From positions 10,617 through 74,616 of the forward strand of contig DKXL01000008.1 of the NCBI GenBank assembly GCA_002493005.1: a stretch of 64,000 nt of DNA, in the 5' to 3' direction. How positions within the stretch are numbered: the first letter of the stretch is position 1; every line of letters begins with the position of its first letter. Positions 61,917-64,000 of this stretch are shown here, one piece after another. Made by a program: the position numbers and the translations under genes. Under the pieces are notes generated by a model. That model did no database searches and was not told the origin of the DNA. It saw only the letters and a list, made by a program, of their open reading frames with translations. The DNA comes from Ruminococcaceae bacterium UBA7127. GTDB taxonomy: Bacteria; Bacillota; Clostridia; Oscillospirales; Acutalibacteraceae.

Positions 61917-62735
61917 TTAGTATTGTTCAATGTCTATTTGAGTGACGGTGTGTTCCATATTGCGCCCGAGAAACAGTCCTGCAATGCTTTCAAATCCGTC
62001 GGGGGTATCGCTTACATAAAATTCAGGTTTTTTAGGAGCAGTGTCATCATTAAGCAGATTTTGTTCCTTTAGAATCTTTGCAGAATACACTGCTGTCTCA
62101 TATCCTGAGTCAACAAGTGTTACACCCACACCCATAAAGTCGGATATAGCTTCTCTGAGCAGCGGATAATGAGTGCAACCCAAAATCAGAGTGTCAATTC
62201 CGCTTTCTTTAAGTTCAGAAAGGTATCTTTTGATTACAAGTCGCACAATTTGATCATCTCGGCATATAAAGCCGTTTTCAACAAGGGGCACAAACAAAGG
62301 GCAGGATTGCTCATACACTTTGTAGTCAGGGCAAAGCTTTTCAAGCCTGAGTTTGTAGCTGTGGCTGCCGATAGTTGCAGATGTACCTATAACGCCGATT
62401 TTGCCGTTTTTGGTTTTTTGTGCGGCAACAAAGGCGGTGGGGTTTACAACGCCTGTATAGGGAACGGAGAGATTTTGCTCAAGATTGTCGCCGGCTACAG
62501 AACTTACTGTGCCGCAGGCTGCAACAACCATCTTAACATTATTTTTAATCAAGAAGTTTGCATCCTGAAATGCATATTTAGTTATAGTATCACGGCTGCG
62601 GTTGCCATAAGGCACTCTGCCGGTGTCGCCAAAGTATATTATTTTCTCGTTTGGCAGTATGTGCAAAAACTCTTTTACTGCACTCAGACCGCCTAATCCG
62701 GAGTCAAAAACTCCGATGGCATCACGGGAGGACAT
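61917..62735 (-). CDS. murI: Glutamate racemase MurI
   Basis: Makes D-glutamate for peptidoglycan, 272 aa. The two catalytic Cys are Cys74 (AACGTVSS) and Cys187 (GCTHYPLL). FDSGLGG at the N-terminus and FGDTGRVPYG bind substrate. The first Cys motif reads CGT where CNT is usual. I start at the ATG at 62735 after AGAAGG; a frame reaching 62816 crosses the divergent promoter. Confidence 0.94.
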   Translation of the reverse strand: MSSRDAIGVFDSGLGGLSAVKEFLHILPNEKIIYFGDTGRVPYGNRSRDTITKYAFQDANFLIKNNVKMVVAACGTVSSVAGDNLEQNLSVPYTGVVNPTAFVAAQKTKNGKIGVIGTSATIGSHSYKLRLEKLCPDYKVYEQSCPLFVPLVENGFICRDDQIVRLVIKRYLSELKESGIDTLILGCTHYPLLREAISDFMGVGVTLVDSGYETAVYSAKILKEQNLLNDDTAPKKPEFYVSDTPDGFESIAGLFLGRNMEHTVTQIDIEQY

Positions 62736-62809
62736 AATAAAACCTTCTTTTACATTATTATACAGACTAAATAATAACATAATATGATGATTGTTGCAAG
62801 TCAAAACCT

Positions 62810-62838
62810 TTGACAAATCATATATTTAATTGTATAAT
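62810..62838 (+). promoter_or_regulatory. Perfect consensus promoter
   Basis: TTGACA (62810-62815), a 17-base spacer and TATAAT (62833-62838), 58 bases before the DUF7674-like gene. It should be strong. Confidence 0.9.
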
Positions 62839-62895
62839 TAAAATCAATATACTATGGGCAGATATATATTTGTCAAATCCGAGAGGAAGATTAAG

Positions 62896-63687
62896 TTGGA
62901 ATTTAAAAAGGCATTTGAAATAATTATAGGCAAGGTTGAAGAAGAACTTGTAAAGCAGGGCTACCAGAAACAGAAGGTCGCCGCTGATAACGGTGAAGAG
63001 CTTGTCGCTCTGTTTACAAGTGAAAATTTGGCGTATTCAGTTGTATATTATAAGAAAAAGGAGCAGATGGTGCTTCGCTCCTGCACAATGACAGAAGATG
63101 GCCCCGACAACGAGTGGAAAACACTTGCAACATGGCTTTATGATGAGCTTGTAGGAACACAAAAGGACGCAGAGAGTATTGCAAACGACTTTGTCGAGTG
63201 CGTTTCTAATTCTGTAGCAATCAAGAGAGCAAAGCAAATTAAGCAAAAGAAAAAGAAGGATGACGACGGAACAGCAGATCCAAAATTTCTTGCAAAGCGT
63301 TTTGTGACTTTCTTCCCTGAGCTTAAGGATGAAATTAAAAACGAAGAAGATTGTTACTTTCCGTTTCGCGGAGCTACCTTTGCTAAGGAACATATTGCTC
63401 CTAAGATAGATATGTATATCAAGCGTTCTTCTAAGGCAGAGGTAAAAAAGCTTGCGGATGTTTTTAATCTTCAGTATGGTAACGGTGACATTGATACACG
63501 TTCAATCATTACAATCGTTTTGCTCAATTCTTTGGAGCAGGAGGAATTTGACGTGTTGTCAGAGTGCTTTGAGGATGAACTGAAGCTTGCGGCTGCTGCT
63601 GCACGCAAGTATAAGGGTAAGACTGTTAAGCCCGAAGCGCCAAAAAAGAAAAATATGTCTAAGGCAAATACTCTTGTCCAAAAATAA
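62896..63687 (+). CDS. Cytosolic protein, DUF7674-like
   Basis: A 263-residue soluble protein rich in Lys and Glu. An N-terminal alpha/beta part (KKAFEIIIGKVEEELVKQGY to TMTEDGPDNEWKTLATWLYD), a basic hinge KQKKKKDDD (about 115-123), then a helical region and a basic tail. It resembles Clostridia proteins annotated DUF7674; function unknown. Start at the TTG at 62896 with GAGAGGAAG 6 bases upstream. The consensus promoter implies high expression. Confidence 0.75.
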   Translation: MEFKKAFEIIIGKVEEELVKQGYQKQKVAADNGEELVALFTSENLAYSVVYYKKKEQMVLRSCTMTEDGPDNEWKTLATWLYDELVGTQKDAESIANDFVECVSNSVAIKRAKQIKQKKKKDDDGTADPKFLAKRFVTFFPELKDEIKNEEDCYFPFRGATFAKEHIAPKIDMYIKRSSKAEVKKLADVFNLQYGNGDIDTRSIITIVLLNSLEQEEFDVLSECFEDELKLAAAAARKYKGKTVKPEAPKKKNMSKANTLVQK

Positions 63688-63716
63688 TATGACTTGTATA
63701 AATCAAAATTACAATA

Positions 63717-63752
63717 GTATCTGTTTCCTTTTTCAGGGGACAGATACAATTT
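63717..63752 (+). terminator. Probable terminator
   Basis: Arms GTATCTGT (63717-63724) and ACAGATAC (63740-63747) with a short T-rich tail. Placed between the DUF7674-like gene and rpmG. Confidence 0.65.
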
Positions 63753-63842
63753 GTTTGATTATTAAAGAAAAAAGCGATGATTAAATTTGATTTTATTTCA
63801 GTGCTTTTAGTATAAAAAATCCCAATATTTTTCAAAAAGGGC

Positions 63843-63870
63843 TTGACTTGTCCTTTTTGATATGTTAATA
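63843..63870 (+). promoter_or_regulatory. Promoter of rpmG
   Basis: TTGACT (63843-63848), a 16-base spacer and TTAATA (63865-63870), about 84 bases before rpmG. The leader has a GGGGC/GCCCT pairing of unknown use. Confidence 0.55.
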
Positions 63871-63953
63871 TAGTTATACCTCTGAAAGGGGCTTATTTTT
63901 TGTGCCCTATTGAGGGAGGCTAAAATATTCCGAAATAACCGGGAGGTGCCGTT

Positions 63954-64000
63954 ATGAGAGTTAAAATCACATTGGCCTGCACAGAGTGCAAACAGCGTAA
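63954..64000 (+). CDS. rpmG: Ribosomal protein L33, 3' end outside window
   Basis: The first 15 codons give MRVKITLACTECKQR, the start of bacterial L33, with the first CxxC of the zinc-binding form. GGGAGGTG lies 6-7 bases before the ATG. In Clostridia rpmG usually leads secE-nusG-rplK, expected just beyond the window. Confidence 0.95.
   Translation, partial: MRVKITLACTECKQR

Noticed and set aside
62169..62696. 175-codon plus-strand frame
   Set aside because: Opposite murI, no ribosome site, no family; shadow frame.

Overview
The window reads as chromosome from an anaerobic, low-to-moderate GC Clostridia, most likely a Ruminococcus of the Oscillospiraceae and close in style to the starch degrader R. 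bromii. The evidence is three secreted proteins ending in dockerins (a pullulanase with starch-binding modules, a BspA-type leucine-rich-repeat protein, and an 805-residue protein of unknown fold), a monomeric [FeFe] hydrogenase, a FabK-type fatty-acid cluster, and ECF vitamin transporters under FMN and tetrahydrofolate riboswitches. Gene starts mostly follow clear AGGAGG-like ribosome sites. Genes are separated by strong hairpin terminators, several of them shared by converging genes. I saw no tRNA, rRNA, CRISPR array, transposase or prophage.

Layout. 0-3 kb: 3' end of the pullulanase. 3.1-5.2 kb: nadA-mnmA on the minus strand. 5.4-9.6 kb: a small sortase-anchored protein, a class B sortase overlapping an LCP ligase gene, and a second LCP gene. 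9.8-18 kb: YfbR-like nucleotidase, YfhO-like membrane protein, M20 dipeptidase, multi-pass membrane protein, ExoA-like glycosyltransferase, LicD protein and AlkD-like protein. 18-20.1 kb: FMN riboswitch-ribU and THF riboswitch-folT. 20.2-28.4 kb: DegV protein, LRR-dockerin protein, polar amino-acid ABC transporter and the 805-residue dockerin protein. 28.5-32.8 kb: DUF4250, FemAB and a two-component system with a downstream membrane protein. 32.9-38.5 kb: hom-lysC, a class A PBP and a BofC-C-like secreted protein. 38.6-46.5 kb: fabK-fabD-fabG-fabF-accB-fabZ-accC-accD-accA. 46.6-55.5 kb: zinc-ribbon membrane protein, hydrogenase, mreB, and a MurT-like/GatD-like/recD2/comF run. 55.7-59.6 kb: small genes, an AEC transporter, a YdcF protein, an XRE regulator and a possibly frameshifted lipoprotein. 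59.6-64 kb: murI-DUF1934-argS, a DUF7674-like protein and the start of rpmG.

A large share of the genes concern the cell surface: sugar-polymer attachment (two LCPs, YfhO, glycosyltransferase, LicD), peptidoglycan (PBP, FemAB, MurI, MurT/GatD-like pair, MreB), protein anchoring (class B sortase with an SPQTG substrate) and dockerin-based assembly. The observation I rank highest is the MurT/GatD-like pair: the GatD-like subunit has Gly and Thr where the catalytic Cys and His should be, and its MurT-like partner has lost family motifs while keeping the P-loop and zinc ribbon. Also notable are a dispersed 41-61 nt palindromic repeat in four copies, each upstream of a vitamin-transport or dockerin gene, and a one-base frame break in a lipoprotein beside an XRE regulator with a candidate operator.
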